Below, one piece after another: positions 44,596 through 53,259 of a DNA stretch of 64,000 nucleotides. This stretch comes from DAOTWY01 sp003696565 (GTDB lineage: Bacteria; Chloroflexota; Anaerolineae; Aggregatilineales; Phototrophicaceae). Each line of letters opens with the position of its first letter. Position 1 is the stretch's first letter. The notes beneath the pieces were generated by a model. It saw only the letters and a list, made by a program, of their open reading frames with translations, did not search any database and was not told the origin of the DNA. Location of the stretch: assembly GCA_034435635.1 (NCBI GenBank), contig DAOTWY010000017.1, forward strand, positions 1 to 64,000, written 5' to 3'. The position numbers were made by a program, and so were the translations under genes.

Positions 44596-45824
44596 CTTCC
44601 CAACGATTAAGCCAGGTAGCAACCATTTTAGCGACGTTGATAATGGTGTGGTTTGGTTTTGCAATCTTTTTAGAAGCGGGTGAACCCATGACGCATGATG
44701 CTGTGATCGCTCAAGCATGGATTGATGCCTTATGTGCGCGCGATCTGGATACGCTCTATACCCTTTCTGTTGTTCCTGACGGCATGGATCGTGAACGCTT
44801 TAAACAGCGAGTTGATCAATATCTGCAAAGTGGTGAATTTCCAACACCATGTGCTGGGGAAGTGAATGTACATATCATTCGTAACGTCGCAATTCCTGAT
44901 GGGTTGGAGGAAGATGTCCGTGAAGTACGGTATATCCCAGAGGTTCACATTCGTTATGCAAATGGCGCGTATCACGCTATCCCGATGTGGGTATATCGCA
45001 TCCGCAGCGGTGAGTGGAAAGTTCGCCCTGAGTTTTTAGGTCCCATGGCATCACAAGCAGCACCACAAGGAGATATGGTCCCCTTGTTAGACTCAAACAA
45101 CATCCCTTTAGGGTATGTGCGAGTGCGGGATAATGCCACCGTGTATGAACAATCAACTAAGTATTTAGTACGTGTACCGGTGACCATTCAAACCCTGACA
45201 TTCCCTTGGGAACTTTACGAATTCTATTTATTTGCTGGGAATTTGCGTGGGCGTGGCGTGATGAATGATTGGGATTTACCAGAAGCAGATAAGGACTCCT
45301 TTATGCCGGCGCAGGGTGGTTATATCTCACAAGGGATTCAGTTTGATACAGATATCTGGTTTATCTTAGACGAACTGAATGACCCGCTAACGCTTGGAGC
45401 AATTGGTATTACGCCACAGTCTGGTGTGCCACCAACCACGTTCTTTGAGGTGAACTATGATCTTATCCCAGAAGAACAATACGTGTTCAATCCATTCCAA
45501 GAGGTTGAACTGCGGCACTATATTCGTGATGCGGTTGTTTTTGACCTGACGATTGACACCACTGGCATGTTACAAGATGACATCATGTTTGCATGTCAAT
45601 CTTTCATCTTAGAAATGCAAGATGCGAGCTGGTTGCCCGCTTCTCATTGTGATTTTGTACCAGATGTGTGGTCATTATGGCTAGAGCGTGATGAGCGTAT
45701 CAGGACGACTATCACATTTGATTACCCTGGTGATAAAAATAACATCCGTGTGTTTACTTATCGCCTGATTAATCAAGAATTGACTCGTTATGTATTATGG
45801 GAAAACGACGAACAATCTGAATAG
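44592..45824 (+). CDS. Membrane-anchored outer protein of unknown function
   Basis: A 410-residue protein with an N-terminal signal anchor (about 9-27, TILATLIMVWFGFAIFLEAG) and a long outer domain. No family is recognised. The visible content is mixed beta-strand; cysteines occur near residue 40 and again in pairs in the outer domain, possibly forming disulfides. The ATG at 44592 has GGAGG 8 bases upstream, inside the 3' end of the GT-C gene. That overlap suggests a functional pair with the membrane glycosyltransferase, but nothing more can be said from sequence. Confidence 0.65.
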   Translation: MTSQRLSQVATILATLIMVWFGFAIFLEAGEPMTHDAVIAQAWIDALCARDLDTLYTLSVVPDGMDRERFKQRVDQYLQSGEFPTPCAGEVNVHIIRNVAIPDGLEEDVREVRYIPEVHIRYANGAYHAIPMWVYRIRSGEWKVRPEFLGPMASQAAPQGDMVPLLDSNNIPLGYVRVRDNATVYEQSTKYLVRVPVTIQTLTFPWELYEFYLFAGNLRGRGVMNDWDLPEADKDSFMPAQGGYISQGIQFDTDIWFILDELNDPLTLGAIGITPQSGVPPTTFFEVNYDLIPEEQYVFNPFQEVELRHYIRDAVVFDLTIDTTGMLQDDIMFACQSFILEMQDASWLPASHCDFVPDVWSLWLERDERIRTTITFDYPGDKNNIRVFTYRLINQELTRYVLWENDEQSE

Positions 45825-45828
45825 GTAA

Positions 45829-45855
45829 TAGCGTGGGGATAAATCCCACACGCTA
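45829..45855. terminator. Stem-loop between convergent genes
   Basis: TAGCGTG (from 45829) pairs with the end ACACGCTA (to 45855), and the inner GGGAT pairs with ATCCC, leaving one bulge. It lies between the convergent 44592 gene and the ABC exporter gene. There is no long T-run, so termination is moderate at best. Confidence 0.5.
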
Positions 45856-45898
45856 GCATTATGGATGAGGCTGATTATAAACGATTAGTCAGACTAGT

Positions 45899-47761
45899 TT
45901 ATGATGCTTCTGCCTCGCTGAATTGGCTCATATACAGGTCATAATATGCGCCGCGTTGTGCTAAAAGTTCTTGGTGCGTGCCACGTTCGATGATCTGCCC
46001 ATCTTTGACCATTAATACTTGGTCAGCGTTGCGGATCGTACTCAAGCGGTGAGCGATAACAAAACTGGTACGCCCTTCTAATAATTTTTCAAAAGCTGCT
46101 TGGATGATCCTCTCCGTGCGGGTATCTACGCTGGAAGTCGCTTCATCTAGTATGAGGATGTTAGGGTTCATTAAGGCAACGCGCGCAATCGCAATTAATT
46201 GGCGTTGTCCTTGGCTTAAGCCACCACCCCGTTCGCCCAATACAGTTTGATAACCATCTGGCAAGCGTTCGATAAACTCATGTGCTGCAACGAGCTTAGC
46301 CGCCTCAATGACTTCTTCATCTGTGGCATCCAAGCGTCCATAGCGAATATTTTCCATAACCGTATCTGAAAACAGGAATGTATCTTGTAAGACGATACCA
46401 ATTTGTGAGCGTAAACTATCTTGGGTAACGTCTCTTACGTCGATTCCATCAATCTTGACCGCGCCATTTGTTACATCATAAAAGCGTGGGATTAAGTTAA
46501 TGATGGTGGTTTTACCGGCTCCCGTTGGTCCAACAATGGCGATGATTTGCCCCTTGTTCGCCTGGAAGTTTATCCCACGCAACACTTTTTCACCCGGCTT
46601 ATATTCCGCTTCAACATTTTCAAATATGACCGTGCCGTCAATGGTTGGTAAGGGGCGTGCATCTGGCTTATCAACAATATCGACTGGTTCATCCAATAGG
46701 CTAAAAATACGCTCGCCGCCAGCAATTCCACTTTGTACGTTTGTCCACAGAATGGCAATTTGCTGAACTGGTTGGTTAAGCCGCTGGATATAAGCAATGA
46801 AAGCGATGATTGTGCCAACAGAGATGACGCTTGTGCCAAGCAAGGGTTGGTTATTCAACGCGGAATACCCCCCCACCAAGACCATCAAGCCCATGGCGGC
46901 AAAACTAAGGGCTTCCAATACTGGATTAAGCGCGCTAGTGAACATAGCTGCACGGATGTTAGCATCTCGGTTAGCTTGATTGCCAGCGTTGAATTGAGCA
47001 ATGCTTTCCTCTTCGCGGTTGAATGCCTGAACCTCACGTGCGCCAGCGATGCTTTCTTGTAGATCGGCATTAACATTACCGATTTCCTGGCGTGCCTTGC
47101 GGAATGCTTTACGCGCCTGGCTGGAAAAATATTGCGTAGCAACTAACATCAGCGGGATCATACTCAGGCTGACCAATGCATAGGGGACATTTGCCCGCAG
47201 CATCGCAAAAACAATAGACCCAATAATGAACACGCCGCGTATCACATTTAAGAGGGCAAAGTTAAACATCTGTTGTACAGTATCTAAATCGTTGGTCAGG
47301 CGGCTCATAATGTCACCGGCTTCATTGCGGGTATAGTAGCCAATAGAGAGCTGATGGATTTTGTCGAACAAACGGTTACGAATATCGCGGATAACATTTT
47401 GCCCAGCCCAGCGCATGGCATAAAACGCCAAGCCAACCATGACAGCATCTAATACAAAGACAGCTACTAAGACGATAACCAAACCACCAAGTCCTTCTAG
47501 CCGTGTGCTGGTAGAAGCAGCGGTATCTACTGTGGTATACCAGCAGTTTTCTGCACTAGGGAACAAATAGCAATCAACGGCTTGCCCGGTTAATTCCGGT
47601 GCGAGGACGGTTGCCCAAGCACTGATGACAACAAAGATCATAGAAAATGCGAAACCAAGCCAATATTGGCGGAAATATTGCGCAAAACGCCCTATTGTCC
47701 GGAAGATATTTTGTGATTTGCTGGTTTCTTGATCTAGAATACGACGGTTAAAGTCAAGCAT
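45899..47761 (-). CDS. ABC exporter half-transporter (canonical-Walker B half)
   Basis: A 620-residue half-transporter with six N-terminal helices and an ATPase module. Walker A is GPTGAGKTT (about 411-419). The signature is LSQGQRQ (about 512), not the usual LSGGQ, and Walker B is ILILDEATSSVD (about 534-545) with the catalytic glutamate. The paired protein has LSGGQ and an altered Walker B. This split is like the heterodimeric exporters TM287/TM288 and BmrCD, where only one of two ATP sites is catalytic. It follows its partner with a 2-bp gap and a MarR-type regulator upstream. Its cargo is probably a drug or lipid-like compound. Confidence 0.92.
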   Translation of the reverse strand: MLDFNRRILDQETSKSQNIFRTIGRFAQYFRQYWLGFAFSMIFVVISAWATVLAPELTGQAVDCYLFPSAENCWYTTVDTAASTSTRLEGLGGLVIVLVAVFVLDAVMVGLAFYAMRWAGQNVIRDIRNRLFDKIHQLSIGYYTRNEAGDIMSRLTNDLDTVQQMFNFALLNVIRGVFIIGSIVFAMLRANVPYALVSLSMIPLMLVATQYFSSQARKAFRKARQEIGNVNADLQESIAGAREVQAFNREEESIAQFNAGNQANRDANIRAAMFTSALNPVLEALSFAAMGLMVLVGGYSALNNQPLLGTSVISVGTIIAFIAYIQRLNQPVQQIAILWTNVQSGIAGGERIFSLLDEPVDIVDKPDARPLPTIDGTVIFENVEAEYKPGEKVLRGINFQANKGQIIAIVGPTGAGKTTIINLIPRFYDVTNGAVKIDGIDVRDVTQDSLRSQIGIVLQDTFLFSDTVMENIRYGRLDATDEEVIEAAKLVAAHEFIERLPDGYQTVLGERGGGLSQGQRQLIAIARVALMNPNILILDEATSSVDTRTERIIQAAFEKLLEGRTSFVIAHRLSTIRNADQVLMVKDGQIIERGTHQELLAQRGAYYDLYMSQFSEAEAS

Positions 47762-47763
47762 GG

Positions 47764-49659
47764 TTATGCCTCCTGTGGTACGGCATCGTCAACTAATTGA
47801 GAGGTGTAAATTTCAGCATAAATAGGGCTGGTTTCTATCAGGGTTTCGTGTGTGCCAATGGCAGCAACTCGACCTTTATCTAAGACGATAATTTGATCGG
47901 CATTACGCGCGGTAGAAATTCGCTGAGCGATGACAAAACTAGTTTGCCCTTTCATGAGGTTATCTAAAGCGTTTTGAATTTTCCGTTCGGTTGCAAAATC
48001 AACGCTGCTAGTCGAATCATCTAGGATAAGGATATTCGGCTTGAGCAATAAGGCACGTGCGATAGCAATACGCTGTTTCTGCCCGCCGGAAAGTGTGGCA
48101 CCGCGCTCACCAACAGGCGTGTCATAACCTTGCGGAAATTCCATAATAAAGTCATGCGCGGCGGCGGCTTTGGCTGCTTCAATTACTTCATCGTCGGTGG
48201 CATCTGGGCGACCAAATGCGATATTATCTCGAATAGTACCACTGAATAGATTGGTTTCTTGTAAGACGATGCCTATCTGTGAGCGCAGGCTGTCTTGTTT
48301 GACATCTCGTACATCGTAGCCATCAATTAGAACACACCCTTCTGTGACATCATAAAAGCGTGGGATCAGATTGATGATGGTGGTTTTACCACTACCGGTT
48401 GAGCCGAGCAAGGCAATGGTCTGCCCAGGTTTGGCAACAAAGTTGACATCCTTCAACACATAATCTTTAGAGTTAAAATAGGCAAAGGAGACATTACGGA
48501 ATTCTACCTCCCCACGGATAGGCGGCAATGTAATAGCGTCCGGCTTATCCACGACATCGCTTTGAGCATCTAAAATTTCAAAAATACGCTCCGATGAAGC
48601 AGCTGCCTGTGCCATCAAGGAGATAATGATACCCAATTGACCGAGCGGGAAAAACGCATACACCAAATACAGGGAAAATTTTTGATATTCACCAATCATC
48701 AGCGTACCGTTGAGAATTTGATCCCCTGCGAAGTATAAAACAGCCGCTTGTCCTAATTGCCCTACGAGGAAAATGAGCGGGAACAAGACGGAAAATATGC
48801 TTGCGACACGCATCCACTGATGATATAGATCATCGTTAGCAGCACGAAAACGTTTTTGCTCATAATTTTGGCGAACAAATGCCTTGACCACTTTAATCCC
48901 GGCAACGTTTTCTTGGAGGATGGTATTGAGGTTAGAAAGACGCTTTTGGACTTCATTAAAAAGCGGTTGAGCTAACCTGCCAAACACCATAAACAAGACG
49001 AAGGCAAAAGGTAGCGTACCCACCACCACTAAAGTCAAACGCCAATTGGTGAGGAACAAAATGCTCAGCGTGAGTACGAGCAACAAAATCGCCTGTACAG
49101 CTAAGATCAAGCCCTGTGCAATGAACGCGCGCACCCGTTCAACATCATCCGTAGCACGGATCATCAACTGCCCGGTCTGATTTCGGTCATAATAGCTGAA
49201 AGACAATCGCTGAATTTTGCTAAAGATGTCATTACGTAGGGTATAAGCAATCCCTTGAGATGTCCATTCTGCCATATAAGCTTGAACAAATGCAAAAAGT
49301 CCGCGCATGATGGCAAACAACAAAATCAAAATAACCGCACTGACTAACAACGTTTCTGCATTGTTGGCATTATTTTGGACTTGCTGCATGGTCAAGCCCA
49401 AACGGTCAAGTGCTTGTCCTTGGATGGTTTCCGGCATGGTCAAAACCTGTTTGGCGATGATGCCATTGGTCACCGTGTTAATCATATTCTGGATGAGTTC
49501 TGGCACGGCAAGCTGAGCAACCGTGGCGATAAACAACGCACCGTATGCTAAAAAGGTCATGCGACGATACTGCCCAAGATAACCAATAGCGCGTCTTAAC
49601 GGGCGTTTTTTAGTTTCGGATTTACTGGATTGATTGGTTAATCTTTTGATGACTTGCAT
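47764..49659 (-). CDS. ABC exporter half-transporter (degenerate-site half)
   Basis: A 631-residue half-transporter. Walker A is GSTGSGKTT (about 417-425), the signature is canonical LSGGQKQR (about 518), and Walker B is ILILDDSTSSVD (about 538-549). Aspartate thus replaces the catalytic glutamate, as in TM287. It therefore forms the non-hydrolysing nucleotide site with its partner. An extra outer loop (about 62-105) is predicted between the first two helices. It overlaps the marR-type gene by 22 bp and lies directly upstream of the second half-transporter, so all three are one operon. Confidence 0.92.
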   Translation of the reverse strand: MQVIKRLTNQSSKSETKKRPLRRAIGYLGQYRRMTFLAYGALFIATVAQLAVPELIQNMINTVTNGIIAKQVLTMPETIQGQALDRLGLTMQQVQNNANNAETLLVSAVILILLFAIMRGLFAFVQAYMAEWTSQGIAYTLRNDIFSKIQRLSFSYYDRNQTGQLMIRATDDVERVRAFIAQGLILAVQAILLLVLTLSILFLTNWRLTLVVVGTLPFAFVLFMVFGRLAQPLFNEVQKRLSNLNTILQENVAGIKVVKAFVRQNYEQKRFRAANDDLYHQWMRVASIFSVLFPLIFLVGQLGQAAVLYFAGDQILNGTLMIGEYQKFSLYLVYAFFPLGQLGIIISLMAQAAASSERIFEILDAQSDVVDKPDAITLPPIRGEVEFRNVSFAYFNSKDYVLKDVNFVAKPGQTIALLGSTGSGKTTIINLIPRFYDVTEGCVLIDGYDVRDVKQDSLRSQIGIVLQETNLFSGTIRDNIAFGRPDATDDEVIEAAKAAAAHDFIMEFPQGYDTPVGERGATLSGGQKQRIAIARALLLKPNILILDDSTSSVDFATERKIQNALDNLMKGQTSFVIAQRISTARNADQIIVLDKGRVAAIGTHETLIETSPIYAEIYTSQLVDDAVPQEA

Positions 49660-50180
49660 ATCAAATAGGTCTCCTTTGCACCATGGGCAAATAGGCGTGA
49701 TTGTGCATCTTCAATCAATTGTTCACCTTGAGGCATTCGGTGAACTAACTTACATAACAAAGTTAACAACTGATGGGTGTCTTGCTCGCCCAGGCTTTTT
49801 AATGCATTAAAAAGTGGATCATCTTCTGGGATAAGGGGAACATTGGCGACGACTTGTTTGCCAAGCTCTGTTAATGAAATCAAGACACGACGACGATCTT
49901 GTGGATCACGCTGTTTTGTGATGTAACGTTTGCGCTCTAGCGCGTCAACCGTTGGCACAAGGGTGGATGGATCCAACCCCCATTTACGGCTTAAGTCGCT
50001 GAGGGTATGCGCCCCTTCTTGGTCAATTGTGCGCATTACCCCTAATTGCACGCGAGTAATATCTGCCTCGTGTTGTGCGAGCCACTGGTCAAGATGTTGC
50101 ATAGCACTTTTCCAGGCTAACGACATCAATACGCGCAGTTCGAACACATGTGTTTTGAGTTTTTCATCCATTTCTAACAT
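49638..50180 (-). CDS. MarR-family regulator
   Basis: A 180-residue winged-helix regulator. The DNA-binding region GAHTLSDLSRKWGLDPSTLVPTVDALERKRYI and the wing QRDPQDRRRVLISLTE are typical of MarR proteins. They respond to aromatic or drug-like ligands and usually repress their own operon. The preferred ATG is 50180. Longer frames to the TTG at 50210 would start inside a perfect palindrome and lack a ribosome site. The gene leads the operon with the two ABC half-transporters and overlaps the first by 22 bp. The palindrome at 50199-50210 is its likely operator. Confidence 0.88.
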   Translation of the reverse strand: MLEMDEKLKTHVFELRVLMSLAWKSAMQHLDQWLAQHEADITRVQLGVMRTIDQEGAHTLSDLSRKWGLDPSTLVPTVDALERKRYITKQRDPQDRRRVLISLTELGKQVVANVPLIPEDDPLFNALKSLGEQDTHQLLTLLCKLVHRMPQGEQLIEDAQSRLFAHGAKETYLICKSSKD

Positions 50181-50198
50181 TAATTTGATCACCAATCT

Positions 50199-50210
50199 TT
50201 GGTATACCAA
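50199..50210. promoter_or_regulatory. Perfect 12-bp palindrome, likely MarR operator
   Basis: TTGGTATACCAA at 50199-50210 is perfectly self-complementary. It is at about +11 to +22 of the predicted marR promoter, where a bound repressor would block transcription. Size and position fit MarR-family operators. Confidence 0.65.
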
Positions 50211-50227
50211 TGATTTGCATGCAAAAC

Positions 50228-50256
50228 AATATATGCCTATTTTGAAATAAAGTCAA
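50228..50256 (-). promoter_or_regulatory. Sigma-70-type promoter of the marR-ABC exporter operon
   Basis: On the minus strand TTGACT (50256-50251) and TATATT (50233-50228) are spaced by 17 bp, very close to the sigma-70 consensus. The estimated start of transcription is around 50221, and the operator follows within 11 bases. Confidence 0.75.
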
Positions 50257-50338
50257 TTGATTTAAACATATTCAAATGAAGTTCTTATATAGCATTTATA
50301 TTGATTTTCAATGTGGCATGTGTGTTTTAAATGCGAAA

Positions 50339-50492
50339 CCGCCCGCATGAGGGGGGGACATACGGGCGGCTTCTAATGGGAAGGGCTATGGGGTTTATTC
50401 CGGTATTTATTTACCGGCACCATGCCCACGAACTTGGTTTAACGACACATTCATACCACTCAAGAGGGATCAACACAACACGACCAAGTTCG
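50339..50492. ncRNA. Candidate structured intergenic RNA
   Basis: Three inverted repeats lie in 154 bp: CCGCCCG...CGGGCGG (50339-50369, enclosing a run of seven G), CCGGTA...TACCGG (50400-50417) and CGAACTTGGT...ACCAAGTTCG (50429-50438 with 50483-50492). They could be nested parts of one RNA. Read on the minus strand the GC-rich hairpin comes last, followed by only GTTTCGC, so it is not a clear terminator. Strand, ends and function are unknown. The region lies between the marR operon promoter and the 50575 gene. Confidence 0.35.
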
Positions 50493-50574
50493 CATTACTT
50501 ACTATTGACTGAATCTTAATCCTAGCGCGTAAGCTTGGAATGAAACAAACATTAGCGATCTATTAAAGAATCCA

Positions 50575-51858
50575 TTATGTTCCAGGCACACCAATCGGCG
50601 CAACAGGTGTTTCGTTTGGCGGCAAGTTCGGGTTGGTTGTTGGTGCAGTCTGCCCTTGTTGACATAAATCTCTGGCATTGTTGCGTTTACCACTCACAGA
50701 TGGATCAGAAAAAAGGGTTAGGGCTTGTTGATATTGTTGCTCCGCTTGGCACCAATTGTATTCTAATGCCCAAGCATCACCATATGCCACATATTCATTG
50801 AATAGTAGTCGGTTCAAATCAGCACCTTTATATGTCGATTGATAAGTGAGAATTACCTGAAGGCGGCGAATAGCAACATCATGATTACCAGCGTCAATAG
50901 CCGTGATGGCATTGAGATACAAGGTGGCAATGTCACGCTCATAAGCGAGATCATCAATTGAGCCATACTGTTCGGCTAAATCTGTTAGGCGGATGGCTTC
51001 CGCTAAGGTGCCGGGGTTGCTAGGGTCTGCGGAAAGATTGACATTATAAAGCGGACGAGCCTGAGCAATTAATACCTGGTGAAGCAATGCTTCAACAGCG
51101 GTTCGGTTAAAGTTTGGGTCAACACGGCGGATAAGATCAAGTGTGTTGTAGGCATCTGCATAAGCCCCGATGCTAAACTCTTGTTGTGCTTGCGTAAACA
51201 ATGTCGGCAAATCAAACCCGCCTGGTGGCGTTGGGGTCGGTGCTGCTTGCAACGGTGTGGGGGTGGTGGTTGGCGATGTTCGATAAGCCGTAGCAGTTGC
51301 TTGTAATGCTGGCAGTTCTGCAACGCCAGGGGTTTGAGTAGCTAAAAAGGCAAGCCGTTGTTCCGCCTGTGGGCGGTCGCCTTCGGCTAAATTTTGTGGG
51401 ATGAGCGTCAACTGCTGATTAATGACGCTGCGACTGGTAGCGGTCACATTGAGATAAACAGCCGTTTCGGTCGCACGTAGGACATCCATTTGAGGAACGC
51501 CGGGTGTGCGAGTGGCTAAAAACGCCATACGAGTTGCCAGCAATTCATAATTTAAATCAGCCACATCAGTTTGAATAGCCGGGTATTGCGTTTCTACAAA
51601 ATATAATTCTGCTGCGCTCACCGTACGCTGAGCAACACGTTGCCCTTGTGTCCAACCAGCAGCACCTGCCATTACCACAATCATCAGGCTAATGATGCCT
51701 AACATAAGAATGACCAATGACCAGATTACACAACCTGGTCCACCAGCGGTAAACGCATCATCGTTATCATCATCGTTTTGTGGCTCAATCAACGGTGGTC
51801 CTTCTTGGAGGACTTCATCTAGCGTCGGCGGGCGACGCGGTTGGGTATCGTCAGTCAT
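50575..51858 (-). CDS. Membrane-anchored helical repeat protein of unknown function
   Basis: A protein of about 427 residues. A cytoplasmic acidic N-terminus (about 1-40) precedes one transmembrane helix (about 46-70, IWSLVILMLGIISLMIVVMAG). The outer part is helical with a Pro/Thr-rich linker (TSPTTTPTPLQAAPTPTPPGG) and TPR-like helical repeats such as QQEFSIGAYADAYNTLDLIRRVDPNF, and it ends in a Pro-rich tail. The start is unclear because three ATGs lie within 20 bases (51876, 51870, 51858) and none has a strong ribosome site. It probably acts as an envelope scaffold. No close family is recognised. Confidence 0.65.
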   Translation of the reverse strand: MTDDTQPRRPPTLDEVLQEGPPLIEPQNDDDNDDAFTAGGPGCVIWSLVILMLGIISLMIVVMAGAAGWTQGQRVAQRTVSAAELYFVETQYPAIQTDVADLNYELLATRMAFLATRTPGVPQMDVLRATETAVYLNVTATSRSVINQQLTLIPQNLAEGDRPQAEQRLAFLATQTPGVAELPALQATATAYRTSPTTTPTPLQAAPTPTPPGGFDLPTLFTQAQQEFSIGAYADAYNTLDLIRRVDPNFNRTAVEALLHQVLIAQARPLYNVNLSADPSNPGTLAEAIRLTDLAEQYGSIDDLAYERDIATLYLNAITAIDAGNHDVAIRRLQVILTYQSTYKGADLNRLLFNEYVAYGDAWALEYNWCQAEQQYQQALTLFSDPSVSGKRNNARDLCQQGQTAPTTNPNLPPNETPVAPIGVPGT

Positions 51859-51946
51859 AGGCACAACCATACACACTGCAAACGGAACGACAGCGATTAT
51901 AAGGTTAATTATCGGGTTCGTACAGCGACGATTAACCTACGGTTGG

Positions 51947-53179
51947 TCAGTCACGTAAAAGCGCGGCAGCACGGCTAAGAATAATTTCGCTGATAGTACT
52001 CTTGTTAGCAAGCTCAACGGGGTAGTTGCCTCCTTCGGCATCTAGGATGACCACACGATTGGTATCGACACTGAATCCGGCATCTGGCGCGGTGATGTCG
52101 TTGGCAACCAGTAAATCTAATCCTTTGCGTTCCAATTTATCACGCGCATTTTTTAGTAAGTTTTCACTCTCCGCGGCAAAGCCAATTACCATGCGTGGAT
52201 AGCCCGTCTGTTCACGCTGTAGTTTTACTTCATTGAGAATGTCGGCGGTGCGTGTTAGCTGTAGGGTTAACCCATCGCTGCCAGATTTTTTAATTTTTTG
52301 GTCTGCCACAGTGGCAGGGCGGAAGTCTGCAACTGCGGCTGCCATAATTAGTAGATCAGCATCTGCACTATGCTCTAAGACGGCTTGTAACATAGCTTGA
52401 GCAGTATCCACATAAATTGCCTTAACGCCGACAGGCACTGGTTGGTCGGACGTTGTGATCAGAACAACCACACGCGCCCCGTCATCAATGGCTGCCTGGG
52501 CAAGCGCATGTCCTTGTTTTCCACTGGAACGATTGGTAATGTACCGCACAGGGTCAATTGGTTCACGAGTTCCCCCTGCGCTGATAACCACTTTTTGCCC
52601 AAACAATGCCCCAGAAACACTACCCAAAACCCGGCGAATGTGCCCAATAAGTGTTGGTGTTTCTGGTAAACGCCCTAGCCCCACCAAACCGGATGCAAAT
52701 CGTCCTTCTTCCGGTGGGATCAGTGTGGCTCCCCGTCCGATCAAGGTTTTAAGATTTGCCTGCACTGCTGGATGCATATACATATTGCCATCCATTGCCG
52801 GCGCGATCATAACAGGGCAATTTGCTGCCAATGCTGTCACGCATAAAAGATTATCAGCGATACCATGCGCTAATTTGGCTAATGTGTTGGCGGTCGCTGG
52901 GGCAATAATCAGCAAATCGGCATCTTCTGCTAAGCCAACATGCGCGATGTGTGTTGGTAATCCATCTTGGCTATTATCCCATAGGCTGGTATATACCGGA
53001 CGACCTGTAACAGATTGGAACGTCAGCGGTGTCACAAATTGCTGTGCTGATTGCGTCAAAATCACATCAACTAACGCACCCGCCTGTGTGAGTTTACTAG
53101 CCAGGTCAACCGACTTATAACACGCAATGCTACCAGTAACCCCTAAAACAATGCGTTTATCTTTTAAAATCGTAATCAC
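51947..53179 (-). CDS. coaBC: Bifunctional phosphopantothenoylcysteine decarboxylase/synthase
   Basis: A 410-residue protein of normal CoaBC (Dfp) length. The flavin decarboxylase domain (about 1-185) has GVTGSIACYKSVDLA, the catalytic His80 region THIAHV, and PAMDGNMYMHPAVQ (127-140), where Asn of the usual PxMNxxMW motif is Asp130. In place of the E. coli reductive-step Cys158 the segment is FASGLVGLGRL (about S163). The synthase domain (about 188-410) has ISAGGTREPIDPVRYITN. It makes 4'-phosphopantetheine from phosphopantothenate and cysteine. It complements panB and panC elsewhere in the window. It is a single gene. Confidence 0.93.
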   Translation of the reverse strand: MITILKDKRIVLGVTGSIACYKSVDLASKLTQAGALVDVILTQSAQQFVTPLTFQSVTGRPVYTSLWDNSQDGLPTHIAHVGLAEDADLLIIAPATANTLAKLAHGIADNLLCVTALAANCPVMIAPAMDGNMYMHPAVQANLKTLIGRGATLIPPEEGRFASGLVGLGRLPETPTLIGHIRRVLGSVSGALFGQKVVISAGGTREPIDPVRYITNRSSGKQGHALAQAAIDDGARVVVLITTSDQPVPVGVKAIYVDTAQAMLQAVLEHSADADLLIMAAAVADFRPATVADQKIKKSGSDGLTLQLTRTADILNEVKLQREQTGYPRMVIGFAAESENLLKNARDKLERKGLDLLVANDITAPDAGFSVDTNRVVILDAEGGNYPVELANKSTISEIILSRAAALLRD

Positions 53180-53259
53180 ACATATATCCTTTGAAGGGTA
53201 TCATCTAGCATAAAACAGAAAGCGAAACAGTCATCCACCTGCAAATTAATCACATTATT

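Larger units (their letters stand above)
50181..50574. other. 394-bp gap upstream of the marR operon
   Basis: It contains, from right to left on the minus strand, the end of the 50575 gene, the structured region at 50339-50492, the marR promoter (50228-50256) and the operator palindrome (50199-50210). No reading frame is convincing. Confidence 0.5.

Noticed and set aside
50339..50369. GC-rich hairpin as a classical terminator of the 50575 gene
   Set aside because: No T-run follows on either strand and the distance from the gene is more than 200 bp, so only a structured-RNA candidate is proposed.
52455..53120. Long open frame on the plus strand, 221 codons
   Set aside because: It is antisense to coaBC, has no ribosome site and no recognisable motif; the minus-strand gene is strongly supported.
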